Shown in pieces: positions 25,276 through 34,874 of a DNA stretch of 64,000 nt. The DNA comes from Ceraceosorus guamensis (taxonomy: Eukaryota; Basidiomycota; Exobasidiomycetes; Ceraceosorales; Ceraceosoraceae): contig NW_020290005.1 of the NCBI RefSeq assembly GCF_003144195.1, forward strand, positions 372,001-436,000, read 5' to 3'. The notes beneath the pieces were generated by a model that worked only from the letters and a program-made list of their open reading frames with translations, was not told the DNA's origin and searched no databases. Made by a program: the position numbers and the translations under genes. Each line of letters begins with the position of its first letter. Within the stretch, counting starts at the first letter, position 1.

Positions 25276-28266
25276 ATGTCATCAACCCTCACCTCCATCG
25301 CGCATTGGCCATCCACCTCCGCCGCCTCAGGCTCGGATGCCTCCCACTGGCATGCATCGACGAGCCGCTCTGCCATCCAGCGTCCGAACCATCGCTCGCC
25401 ATTAGGCTCCGCGCCTCACTCGCCTATTCTGGACGCGATGCCAGACGGAGCCGGTAGGCGAGATGTGCGCTGTGCCCCAGGCCATTCCGCTGGCCCCGGG
25501 CGATCAGGAATTCAGGATGCGCAGCATTGGCACCCCAGCAACGACCTCGATCTGCATCATCTTGCTGTTGCAGGTGCCATCGAGGCAGCTGGGTACCGAA
25601 GTGGACAGTCTTCGGGTCGTGGGACGCCTAGGCTTACTAGTCCAAGCCTGCGGTCACCGCAAATAGACTTTCCGGTCGACGATGAGGCCGCGTCGCCAGT
25701 GTCGACAGGCACTCGATCACCGCATCGAACACGTCGGCCGGTGAGCATGAGCGCAACAAGTGGGCCCTCACGTTCGGGCAGCAACTCTTCCAGCTCGTCT
25801 CGAGACCAGTGGTGGGAGAATGTGTTGCCACCGGGTCAGCTTGCCGAGCGCCTGCGTCGCGCGCAGACCTCACAGGCGCAGAGCGGACAAGACAGCGATC
25901 AAACCGTCACGCATGCTGGTGCATCTTCTCTACAAAGATCAAGTCGCACGTTGTCGGAGAAAGCGATTTGGTCTGGACTCGCAAAGCTGGCGCGCACAGC
26001 AGGTGACCCCGATCACCTCGCTTCAGACCACGGCTACCCTGAAGGTGCGTCGCGCAAGTCAGCCACGATTGGTCCTGGAGTCCAGCGCAGTGCGTTGCGT
26101 AGGCCTCGCGTGACGGCCGCAGGCAGCCTCAAGACGCACGGAAGCTCTCGATCCGATGTCGGCGAGCTATCTCCCAGCGACGGCTCCACCCTCAGTGACA
26201 CCGCTAGCCGGCAAAGCAGCCCCGTGGAACCAAATGAAAGCGCCAGTCGTCAAGAGCGCAGCCCTTCGCTGACTTCCTCAGGCGAGGACCGGCTGTCATC
26301 CTCTCCACGCTTGGGAGCCCTCCAAGCGTCGCGGGTTGGCTACGGCGCCTCTGCCTCCAACGCCGCGTACCACCAGAAAGGCCGCACTAGTCAAAAGAGC
26401 TTCTCGAGAAGCACCAGCAATCGTCGCTCGAGAGTGATGAGCGAGGATGGCTTGGGCTTGACATTTGCCCAAGAGGCGATGCGCATGGGACCAACCGCTG
26501 CCGCTCTGGCGCGTTCCAGCAGCGACGAAGGGAACGAGCAAGCTGGGCGACTCGCTCCCTCGCCTTTTGTGGAAGATCAGGCCACACGCCACGACGAAAC
26601 TTCTCGATCACTCCTATTTCCTCTTAGGTACCTTTCTTCCACTCCTGACATGAGCTCAGAGGAGGATAAGTCGGACTCGAGCAGTCATCGTCATTACAGG
26701 TTCCAGCAGACGCCTTCGAGCTCCGGCACAGTAACGACTACAACGACGCGCGTCACTCGTACTCGCACCACGAGTGTGGCGAGTTTTGCGGACGACATTG
26801 ATGCAGTCGACCGCGCTTCTGATCTGCGACCGGTCGAAGATTCAAAAGTTCGCCGAAGGGTGAGCTTCAGTCTGGACATAGAGCCTCCGGCGGGACGAAG
26901 CGTTCCTCCAAGTCGCCGCGGATCCCTCACGAATGTCAAGTCCTCACTTAAACCTTCTGCGAGCGTGCCCAGCGGCTCATTGCTTGCCGACGGCGCCGTG
27001 GCAGCCGCCGCTGCAGCTGCAAGGCGCAGACGTAACGAGTCAACATTCGACAGCTTGCCGCCCTCTCGCACCTGGTTTGCGGGTCTAGACCACCGACCTA
27101 GCAGCGGGCGTCGTCTTCGAACTGTCTCTCGCGATTCCTTTGGCGCGAGAATGCCCTCTTACTCTGCTCCGTCGAGCCCCCGGCTGTCGGTGCATCTGCT
27201 GGACGCGGAAAGACCCCCGCACCATTTCGAAGATGAACAGTCTGACGACACTTTTCCGTTTTCACGCGGTCAGCGTAGCTTCGCTGCTACTTCGCTCGAC
27301 CAAGGAGGCCCCATGCCCGACATGGCTGTATTGCATTCGCTCAACATAGCGCAGACTCAGCTGGCCAGCGCGGGAAATCTTGCGCTTACCTTGACGCGAC
27401 AACTATCGGCGCCCTTGCGACCAGTGTTGCACGTCACGCTCTTCGTGAGCATTTCGACCATCACGCTGATCACCTTGCTCGGCTTCCTTTGCGCGTCGTA
27501 CATCCTCTCTGTCTGGGACGACCTAGGCTCTCGCAGTCGGAGCGTGGGAAGAGCTGCTGGAGACGCAAGGCGAAACATCGAAGGCGGTCTGGGATGGGGA
27601 CGGCGGATGCTTCTCGGAACTCATTTGGCAGTAGAGGAAAACTCTGCCGGCTCGTCTGAGGAGACTTCTGATGCAAAGTTACACCAAACTACTACAACCC
27701 ACGCACCTCGAGCCAAGACCTCGCCTTTGTTCTCTTCTCCCTTTGCCCTCGCCTTTCCATCTCCAGCAGCTTTTGCAGCCAAGTTGGCTCCTTCAGCTTT
27801 GGCCGAGCGCTTGGGTGTGGAAGTAGACTACCAACCCCGGCGCCGCTCGTCTGGCACCCCCGTCTCGCCCGACTTCTCGAGCAGCTCTGGGTCGACTTCT
27901 CGCCGGGCTTCTTCCGTGTTCCAAGAAGAGGACACGTACGACAAGCCAAGGCGGCCAAGGTCCTCCACGCCACCTCTGCCACCGCGTCCACCGCTATCTC
28001 ATCTGGTGCCTTCCATTCTTCTCACCATCTTGATCGCGCTATTTGCCAGCTTTACGTCGTACTTGACAAACAAGCGCGCTGCGGAGGCGGCCAGTCAAGG
28101 TCAAAAGCACTTTGGAACTGCATCTTCAGAGCCTATGCCATCGCGCAAACCTCGACCCGGTGGTCACAGCTCAGCTGCCGCAACGTCGCGATCTGGCTCC
28201 TTTGGCAAGTCAGCAGGTCGCCGTCATGCAGCACAAGCCGGTGGCGGATTTGACATTTACAATTGA
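25276..28266 (+). CDS. Large disordered protein with two C-terminal membrane spans
   Basis: A single uninterrupted frame of 996 residues from an ATG. I do not recognise the family. Residues 1-710 are Ser/Arg/Pro-rich and probably disordered, with a conserved-looking motif RDQWWENVLPPGQLAERLRR near residue 175 and a Thr/Arg patch (TTTTTRVTRTRTTS). A strongly hydrophobic segment, VLHVTLFVSISTITLITLLG, starts near residue 715 and is followed by an amphipathic stretch. A second, LVPSILLTILIALFASF, starts near residue 910 and leads into a basic, Gly/Ser-rich tail ending GGFDIYN. Two spans near the C-terminus after a long soluble N-terminus would suit an endoplasmic-reticulum or nuclear-envelope protein; this is inference. 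Codon use matches neighbouring genes and no intron is needed. The gene converges on MED31. Confidence 0.8.
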   Translation: MSSTLTSIAHWPSTSAASGSDASHWHASTSRSAIQRPNHRSPLGSAPHSPILDAMPDGAGRRDVRCAPGHSAGPGRSGIQDAQHWHPSNDLDLHHLAVAGAIEAAGYRSGQSSGRGTPRLTSPSLRSPQIDFPVDDEAASPVSTGTRSPHRTRRPVSMSATSGPSRSGSNSSSSSRDQWWENVLPPGQLAERLRRAQTSQAQSGQDSDQTVTHAGASSLQRSSRTLSEKAIWSGLAKLARTAGDPDHLASDHGYPEGASRKSATIGPGVQRSALRRPRVTAAGSLKTHGSSRSDVGELSPSDGSTLSDTASRQSSPVEPNESASRQERSPSLTSSGEDRLSSSPRLGALQASRVGYGASASNAAYHQKGRTSQKSFSRSTSNRRSRVMSEDGLGLTFAQEAMRMGPTAAALARSSSDEGNEQAGRLAPSPFVEDQATRHDETSRSLLFPLRYLSSTPDMSSEEDKSDSSSHRHYRFQQTPSSSGTVTTTTTRVTRTRTTSVASFADDIDAVDRASDLRPVEDSKVRRRVSFSLDIEPPAGRSVPPSRRGSLTNVKSSLKPSASVPSGSLLADGAVAAAAAAARRRRNESTFDSLPPSRTWFAGLDHRPSSGRRLRTVSRDSFGARMPSYSAPSSPRLSVHLLDAERPPHHFEDEQSDDTFPFSRGQRSFAATSLDQGGPMPDMAVLHSLNIAQTQLASAGNLALTLTRQLSAPLRPVLHVTLFVSISTITLITLLGFLCASYILSVWDDLGSRSRSVGRAAGDARRNIEGGLGWGRRMLLGTHLAVEENSAGSSEETSDAKLHQTTTTHAPRAKTSPLFSSPFALAFPSPAAFAAKLAPSALAERLGVEVDYQPRRRSSGTPVSPDFSSSSGSTSRRASSVFQEEDTYDKPRRPRSSTPPLPPRPPLSHLVPSILLTILIALFASFTSYLTNKRAAEAASQGQKHFGTASSEPMPSRKPRPGGHSSAAATSRSGSFGKSAGRRHAAQAGGGFDIYN

Positions 28267-28993
28267 GATTTCTGAGCGCGCTGCAGCACTCGTCGGTATC
28301 TTGATGCAGTTGCACGCTTCAGCAAATCAAGGGGTGTTCGAGTAACAATTGCAAGATCTGTCCACGTTGTTCCAGCGCCTATGACCACCCCTCCTGCAAC
28401 ACCCTCGTTCCTGCGCACTTCTTCATTTACAGGGCTTCCTACCAAATCATGTCCGGACGTTGATCTACCTTCATGTATTGCTAGATCATTTTAGATCATT
28501 CACCCCAAGTATAATTCTCACCGCTTGATGTCGCGCCCTCTCTGCAAGTTGAGCAACACGTCCTGAGGCGCACAGCGGAGCCCTCGGCGCTGGACAAGGG
28601 TTCGTGAGGTAGGTTCATGGTGTGCGATGCAACGTGGGCTACGCCCTCTCGAAAAGCCTTGCATTGATGGTGCACTGCACGCATTGCCATGTTGCTGGAG
28701 TTCGCAAGCGGATGGCAGCGCTTCGGGACAGTGGCGGGGTGCGGGTGCGCGTGGTTTGTGGAGCGCCAGTGACGAGGCGTCATAGCGGCGGGTGTCAGGA
28801 CTCGGAGACTGATGGGTATCAGCAAGTGCGCCAGCTGATAGATGCAGCCGACCTGTCCGAGGCCAAGGATGGTCGTTGGGTGGTTGCTGCGTGAAATCTA
28901 CGCATGATATGGTCGCTAAAGGGCGTGGGACTGACAACACTGCATCGCGTCGAGCACCCCCATCATGGCGATGAGGCGAATCGCTGGGAATTT
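28267..28993. other. Intergenic region between convergent genes
   Basis: About 730 bases between the stop of the 996-aa gene and the inferred stop of MED31. A long minus-strand open frame crosses part of it, but its composition is unlike a protein and it is best read as the MED31 3' untranslated region. If the MED31 C-terminal exon is spliced differently, some of it could be coding. Confidence 0.4.
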
Positions 28994-29546
28994 TCATGAG
29001 GGCCGCTCTTGCTTCGCTTTCGTTGAGTCGAGGGTTGAATTGCTCGATAGCCTGCGCCAAGGAATGTGCGGGACCAGAGGGGGGGGGAGGAGACTTCAGC
29101 ATGAAGCAGGCAGGCTGGCAGCATTTGGTAGCTCGTCAGGGGGTGTCAGACGGTCCATTCCCGACTCACCAATGTTCCCAATGCCCTTCGACCCTCGCAG
29201 CCGTGTCTCTAGCCCACGCTTCCGTTCCCACCGCACCTCTAAACTCTGGATGTTGCAGCGCGTCCAAAAAGTAGAGCGCGTTGGGATAACGCAGGAAGCG
29301 AGCGTACTCCGGTTTGCGCCAGGTGGTGTGAAGGTGTTGCAGGTAGCGAATGAATGTCGGATCGGCGAGTTGGCCTGATTGGGAGAGGTGCACCAGATAG
29401 TGGGGAGATGCGAGGGCGGAGAGCGTTTCGAGATCCGACGTGAAGCGATGCTGGTTCACTGCTCGATGATATTGTTCCGCTAGGCTTCGTTCTTGAGCAC
29501 CTCCTGGCTGGCTGCTGGACGCCTCCAGCAAGGGGATGTTGGACAT
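28994..29546 (-). CDS. MED31: Mediator complex subunit 31
   Basis: Subunit of the Mediator middle module, which links activators to RNA polymerase II in the nucleus. Exon 1 (29546-29170) carries the whole conserved SOH1/MED31 core: RFTSDLETLSALASPHYLVH, LSQSGQLADPTFIRYLQHL, then WRKPEYARFLRYPNALYFLD and ALQHPEFR. The ATG at 29546 lies 32 residues before this core, a normal distance. A GTGAGT donor follows EHW. The acceptor at 29052 and a 58-nt second exon ending at a TGA at 28994 give 144 aa. That second exon is my choice among several acceptors and is the weak part of the model. The gene is divergent from BDF1, another transcription factor gene, across about 1.6 kb. Confidence 0.88.
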
Positions 29547-31110
29547 GTTGGAGTGGGGGTGATGTCTGGCGAAGGAGGTAAAGTGGTGCTCGAATGTTCG
29601 CCCTGGCCCATTGACCGTGTTGCGAAAGACGGATTGGATGATGAGGCGCGGGCCGATTGCTGCTCGATCGAATCACGAATGCACTCCACCTTTGTCAACG
29701 CTTGAGCAGCTTGGAAGAGGTCCAGGCAGTGCAAAGAAGAGCCCTTCTTGTCAGTACTTTGACTTCTCCTGAATACTCAAAGTCGCTCATCAGCTCACTC
29801 AACGTCGAGCGCTCAGAGGTCAGAGGAGGGGCAAGCGCCTTGACTTGATTCAGAAGTCAAAGCTTAATTGTTGTGAGCCAGACTCGTTGCGAGCATCAGC
29901 TTGGGAGAGGATCGACTCATCAAGGCGTAAAAGGTGAGCATAGACGCATCACGTCACGTTCACGTGACCGCTAGGCCGCTACCTACCGAGGCTGAATCAA
30001 GAATTCGTGATGTGATTTACGATTGATTATCGAGCCCGTGGCGCTTAGTACCGGAGGTACACCTGCAGGTTTATGTACAGAAGTGTGTATGTGTAAGTAG
30101 CGGCTCTGCTGAAGGTGATGGTGATTGCCCATCCAAGGATCTCAATCAAGGCACAATTTGACTTCTTTGGACCCCTTAAAGGTGGGACTCCATGTTGACG
30201 GGACTCATCGTGGTGGCTCATGCTGACTGTGGACTCGTGACTATTGACTGACTCAAGACTCGAATCGCTGTGTGCGTAAATATCATGACCACGTGCTTGC
30301 TTGATTCATTTCGCGCCGAGCGCTTGCGCCTGCTGCGCGGTGCCAGCAGGCGGCTAGCTGCGATCGCGCACACATGCAGCTTTTCGCTTCAGCTGTGCTG
30401 ATGCCTGAACCTCCGCTGGCGCAGTCAGTCGCGCATTGGCGCGGCACTGGAGCACAGCTATACCCTCGCGGCACCCCACTCAAAGCTACATAAAGGCGCA
30501 TCCTGCTGGCTCGTTCGCTCAACCGCCCTCGCGACGCGCCCGCGTGCACCCATCAGCTCACATCCTCCTCTGCCGCCCCCGCGCTCTCCTCTTGCTCAAC
30601 TCTCGAATTTTTTTTTTCCTTCTCGAAGAAGAAGAAGAAAACGCGCCGCGCCGAGCCGCGCCGCGTCGCGCGAGCCAGCAGCCTACCGCGCGTAGACACA
30701 AGCAGCAGAACCGCGTCTCGTGACTTGTGACTTGGTTTTTGCTTATTTGCGCGCGGGTCACCCAAATACGCGCCGCGCGCTTTGGCCCACAAAGACGCGC
30801 TGCTGCTGCTGCACTGTGACTGATCGATCGAGAGACGGTGACCGAGTGAGTGAGTGGGTCGCGTTCCAATTCCAGTCGCGCTCGCTTCATCAAGTTCGGC
30901 CGGGACATCGCCACTGATGTTTGGTGCATGACCTAATCTTCCTTGACCACCACCATCATCCTCTCACCATCACGCTCCCTTTGGTCAGAGCACAACCTCA
31001 TCATCGACCCTCTTCGTTGCGAGTACACGCCGATCAGGTTCAAGAAGTGACGCTAGGGTACCCCGACTCGATAGCGACCAAGCCTGCTACAAGCTTGGCT
31101 CTCTGTTCCA
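29547..31110. other. Divergent upstream region of MED31 and BDF1
   Basis: About 1.56 kb shared by two divergent transcription genes. It contains TCACGAA copies (29671-29682, 30001-30028, 30231-30262), a T-run followed by GAA repeats (30607-30640), and several alternating GC tracts near 30650-30790. A minus-strand frame at about 29734-29480 overlaps the MED31 start and is probably 5' untranslated sequence. Confidence 0.4.
30607..30640. repeat. T-run next to a GAA microsatellite
   Basis: A run of about 11 T is followed by pyrimidine bases and then four to five GAA units. Confidence 0.6.
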
Positions 31111-34053
31111 ATGCCAGCGCTGGACACATCTGATCTGCCAGTCGATCCTGTCCCTCGTTCCAACGGCGGAGACCACGCCACCGAAAGTAACGGAGCAGTC
31201 GAGCTGACCAAGGTAGTACCTGAGAGCAGTGTGCCAGCTCCAATTCCCGCCACGGACTCGATCTCCCATCCACAGCAGCAAGCTTCAGCGGACACTTCAG
31301 CTATGGATACTGATCTGGAGGTTGCAAAGCCTGTGGAGGTTGCAAAGGGGCCGGAAGAGGTGGAAGCGAAGCCGGCCACAGGTGACGCCGAGGGTCACAT
31401 CGGATCGAATGGGGTCGCTGCACCGAAGACGAAGGCGGAAGAGACAGATGCGACCGGCGGGCCGACCAGCGAACCCGGCGCGCTTCTGTCCTCTGGTGAG
31501 TAGACCCTGACAGCGCCTTGTTTACAAGCGCCATCAAGCGCTGACGTCACGCTTGGCCGGCATGCTGACCAACCTTTAGGCCAAGAAGTGCCAGCAGCAG
31601 TTTCGGACGTGAAGCCTCCTGCAGCGCCGCCTGCCGCCACTGAAGCGCCTGCCGACTCTTTGCTCGAGGCTGGAGATGCGTCAGCAGAGGACCAAGGACT
31701 ACGGAAGCCTGACACTCCAGCTGATCCCGTGTCTTCGTACGAAGCTGGAGCCACTACGGGTGTGCCTCCGATAGCCGAGGGGCCCATTGCATCCCCGGCT
31801 GTGCCGCCTCCACCGGCACCCGAGCCAGCAGCGCCCGCGGAGCCTGGTGCAGCTATTCCGCCCGCCTCGGCTGCGCCCGGAGCGCAGGCTCCACCAGTTC
31901 CACCTCCTGCCAGCAGCCCAGTTGCAGATACAGCGGGCAGCGACGCATCTGGCAGTCAGGCTGCAAAGCGGCACAGAAAGTCAACGACGCATTTTGCTGA
32001 GCCAGGGGTGGTCAATACTCAATTGGCGCCTGCCGATCTGGTGGGAATGACGGCAGCTCAGATCAAATATGCGCAAGCAGCCATCAAAACGTTGATGAAG
32101 CGAACGGAAGCTTTTGCATTCAACGAGCCTGTCGATCCTGTCGCTGCAGGCATTCCAACATATTTGGACGTGGTGAAACGGCCGATGGACTTTCGAACAG
32201 TCGATCACAAGTTGAACTTTTCGTCGGCCGCGCTGCAGCGAAGGCCAAACGACAAGCTCATAGCGGGAGCCAAGGTCGGGCTAAACCCGTCCAAGGACGT
32301 GTATGCAAATGCGCAAGAATGGGTGGATGACGTGCGACGCATCTTTAGCAACTGTCGTCTGTTTAACGGCGCCGAGCACCCTATCTCTCAGTCTGGCGAC
32401 ACGCTCGAGAACCTTTTCAATGGGCAGTTGCCAAAATTGCCAGCCGCAGATCCGCCTCCACCTTCACCTTCGGTGGCCACCGCGTCGAGCAGCAAAGCCA
32501 GGCGACCCTCCAACGCTGCGCCAGCCGCGCGCAGATCATCTGTGGACGATGGAACGGGAAGGCCGAAGCGCGAAGTCCACGCACCCTCCCGCGAGCTGCC
32601 TTGGCAGGACGAGCCAAACAAGGGCGCGTCTACGGGCACTCGCCCACGCCGAACCACGGGAAGTGCGCGCGAAGAGGCTCACTACACCAAAGTCAACGCG
32701 GATGAGCTCAAGCACTGCACCAAGGTCATCACTGAGCTTCTGTCCCAGCCGACCATCCAAAACTACGCTTGGGTCTTCAACGACCTTCCAGCACGGGATC
32801 TCGATTTTGCTCCAGCGTACTACAAGATGATCAAGAAACCCATTTCTCTCTTCATGGTCTCAGAACGCGCAAAGGCCAAAGAGTACGAGTCGCGGGCCGA
32901 GTTCGAATCGGATATGAACCAGCTTTTCAAGAATTGCTACACATTCAATGCTCCTGGACACGATGTCTACGTCTTTGGGCAGAAGCTGCAAGATGTATAC
33001 AACGAGAAGATGGCGCGCATGCCAAAGCACAGATCGCTCAGCCCCGAGGAGGAAGACGATGACGTCGACGCTGAAGCGGATGAGGACGAGGAGGAGTACG
33101 AAGAAGAGATGGGTGAGTCGTCCCGTTAGTGCAGACTTTGCGAGCCCACAACGTCCTGAGTCGGTCCTTTGCTTCAAATTCAGATGAAGACGCAAAGATC
33201 CGGGCCCAGATTGCCGCGTTGGAAGCCAAGTTGCATAAACCCAAAGGCAGCAAGAGCTCGAAGTCGGCTTCTGTTGGCGCTGGAACTTCCAAGGGAAAGA
33301 AGAGGGCCGCCTCTGACATTGCTGGAGGTGCCGTTCCTGCGGGTGCAGCGTCCAAGAAGAAAGCTCCGCCAAAGAAGGCCGCTGCAGCCCAGCCTGCAGC
33401 CGCTGTCGAAGCCTCGCCAGCAGCAGCCAAAAAAGCGAAAGCTGCACCAAAGAAGAAGGCTGCGCCGCCCAGCAAAAAGTCGAATGGGGTAGAGGAGGAA
33501 GTGCGCACGGTGACGTATGAGCAGAAAGAGGAGCTAGCTGCGAAAATTACGCAGCTGCCCGACGACAGGCTGGACGGGGCGCTGAAGATCATTGCGGAAG
33601 ACAAGCCGCAGAGTTCGACGGACGACGAGGAGATCGAGCTGGACATCGATGATCTTTCGCCGCGCACGCTCTATAGGCTCTACAGGTACGTCGTTCGTCC
33701 CAAACATAAGAAGGCTACCAAATCTTCGGCGGTGGATGGACGCAAACGTGGTACGGGAGGTGTGAAGCGAAAGAATTTGGACGAAGATGAAGAAGCGGAT
33801 AGGATCGCTCGTCTACAAGCCCAGCTGTCCCAATTTGATAATCCCGATGCAGGTAAGTGGGCAAGAGCAGACTCTCTGTGCCGATCATGTTCGCCTCGAT
33901 GGTGATGCTCAACAATTTCCCCCCCCTCCCTCTTTCCTCTCCACAGCTGCGTCAGCCCCCACAAGCGGTGGACATGCAGGCGCCCACGATGATCACGTAC
34001 AGTCCGAAAGCTCTGACGAAGGATCAGAGAGCGAGTCTGAGAGCGACTACTAG
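31111..34053 (+). CDS. BDF1: BET-family double-bromodomain protein
   Basis: Reads acetylated histones in the nucleus and supports TFIID-dependent transcription. Four exons: 31111-31495, 31580-33112, 33184-33852 and 33947-34053, giving 897 aa. The N-terminal 270 residues are Pro/Ala/Glu-rich. Bromodomain 1 spans about residues 280-400 (VVKRPMDFRTVDHKL, FSNCRLFNGAEHP with the acetyl-lysine Asn). Bromodomain 2 spans about 500-610 (YYKMIKKPISLFMV, FKNCYTFNAPGHDVYVFG, again with the Asn). An acidic segment and a Lys/Ala-rich, H1-like stretch (about residues 640-740) precede a NET domain near 750-815 (EQKEELAAKITQLPDDRLDG, DIDDLSPRTLYRLYRYV). A final acidic SES...SDY tail ends the protein. Two bromodomains plus NET define the BET family. 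Fungal BDF1 and BDF2 share this layout, so the symbol is by family. Confidence 0.95.
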
Positions 34054-34874
34054 TGTGGCAAAAGGGAACGTGCGGGCTCGATACAGAAGACGATCTCATG
34101 TCTGCGCGTCTCTTTTGCAATGTGCCACCTCGATCGTTCTGCTCGTGATGGCGCTCTAGTGCTGCCAACGACTGGGTGGAACGTCTTAGGTGCAAACAAA
34201 GGTCTAAATTCACTCACTACTACGCCAGCTCCCGCTCTTTGTCCTGTCAATGCCCGCGGCTGTACTCTATCCCCCCCCCTTCTTTTTCACATGGTGCAAC
34301 CCTGCCTCCCCTATTTCCCGCCATTTTTCTTCCTACCCGCCTGTCCTTTGTTCTTGTCACGTTCTGATGGCAAATAACGTCAAATTCTTGCTTGCTTTGA
34401 AGCATCGAGATCATTGAGCGACCTCGAGATGGAGGCGATGAGCCTGGACAAACGAAAACACATCGGACCGGCCGAGTCGTCGTCGTCCATGATGACTCGC
34501 AGGCTTCTCCTCCTCATTTCGCGAGCGACGTGGATCGGTCAATTAGTCAAGAGGAAAGCGTGAGGGTCGTGCCTCGCAAGGATCAATGGGCATCTTGCGC
34601 GACATGTTTGTGAGATGGTATTCGATCGTAAGGGTGCTCGAGCGTACATCTGCGATGGGACGCTGGACCATCTAGCAAAGAACGAGGGAGGGTGGCAAAG
34701 CGCTAGAGCAAGCCATGTCTCTTTTGACAAGATGCGCGCTCTTGTTTTCTCTTTCCCCATCTTGCATAGCGGGGGGGTTACATTGAGGCATCATTTACCA
34801 TCGAGAAGAAAGATCGTCACTTGGGACCGCCTAGACTCGTAGGCTTGTACAGCAGCTCTGCTTTGCTCTGCTCC
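34054..34874. other. Intergenic region between BDF1 and CKA1 3' ends
   Basis: About 820 bases between two convergent genes, with pyrimidine-rich runs near 34270-34350. No coding potential or RNA gene is recognised. Confidence 0.4.

Noticed and set aside
28518-29102. A 194-residue minus-strand frame downstream of MED31
   Set aside because: Composition is Arg/Pro/His-rich without domain-like features. It is better explained as 3' untranslated sequence, with perhaps a short MED31 C-terminal exon in another frame.
29480-29734. An 84-residue minus-strand frame just upstream of MED31
   Set aside because: It overlaps the MED31 start in another frame and matches nothing known. It is likely 5' untranslated sequence.
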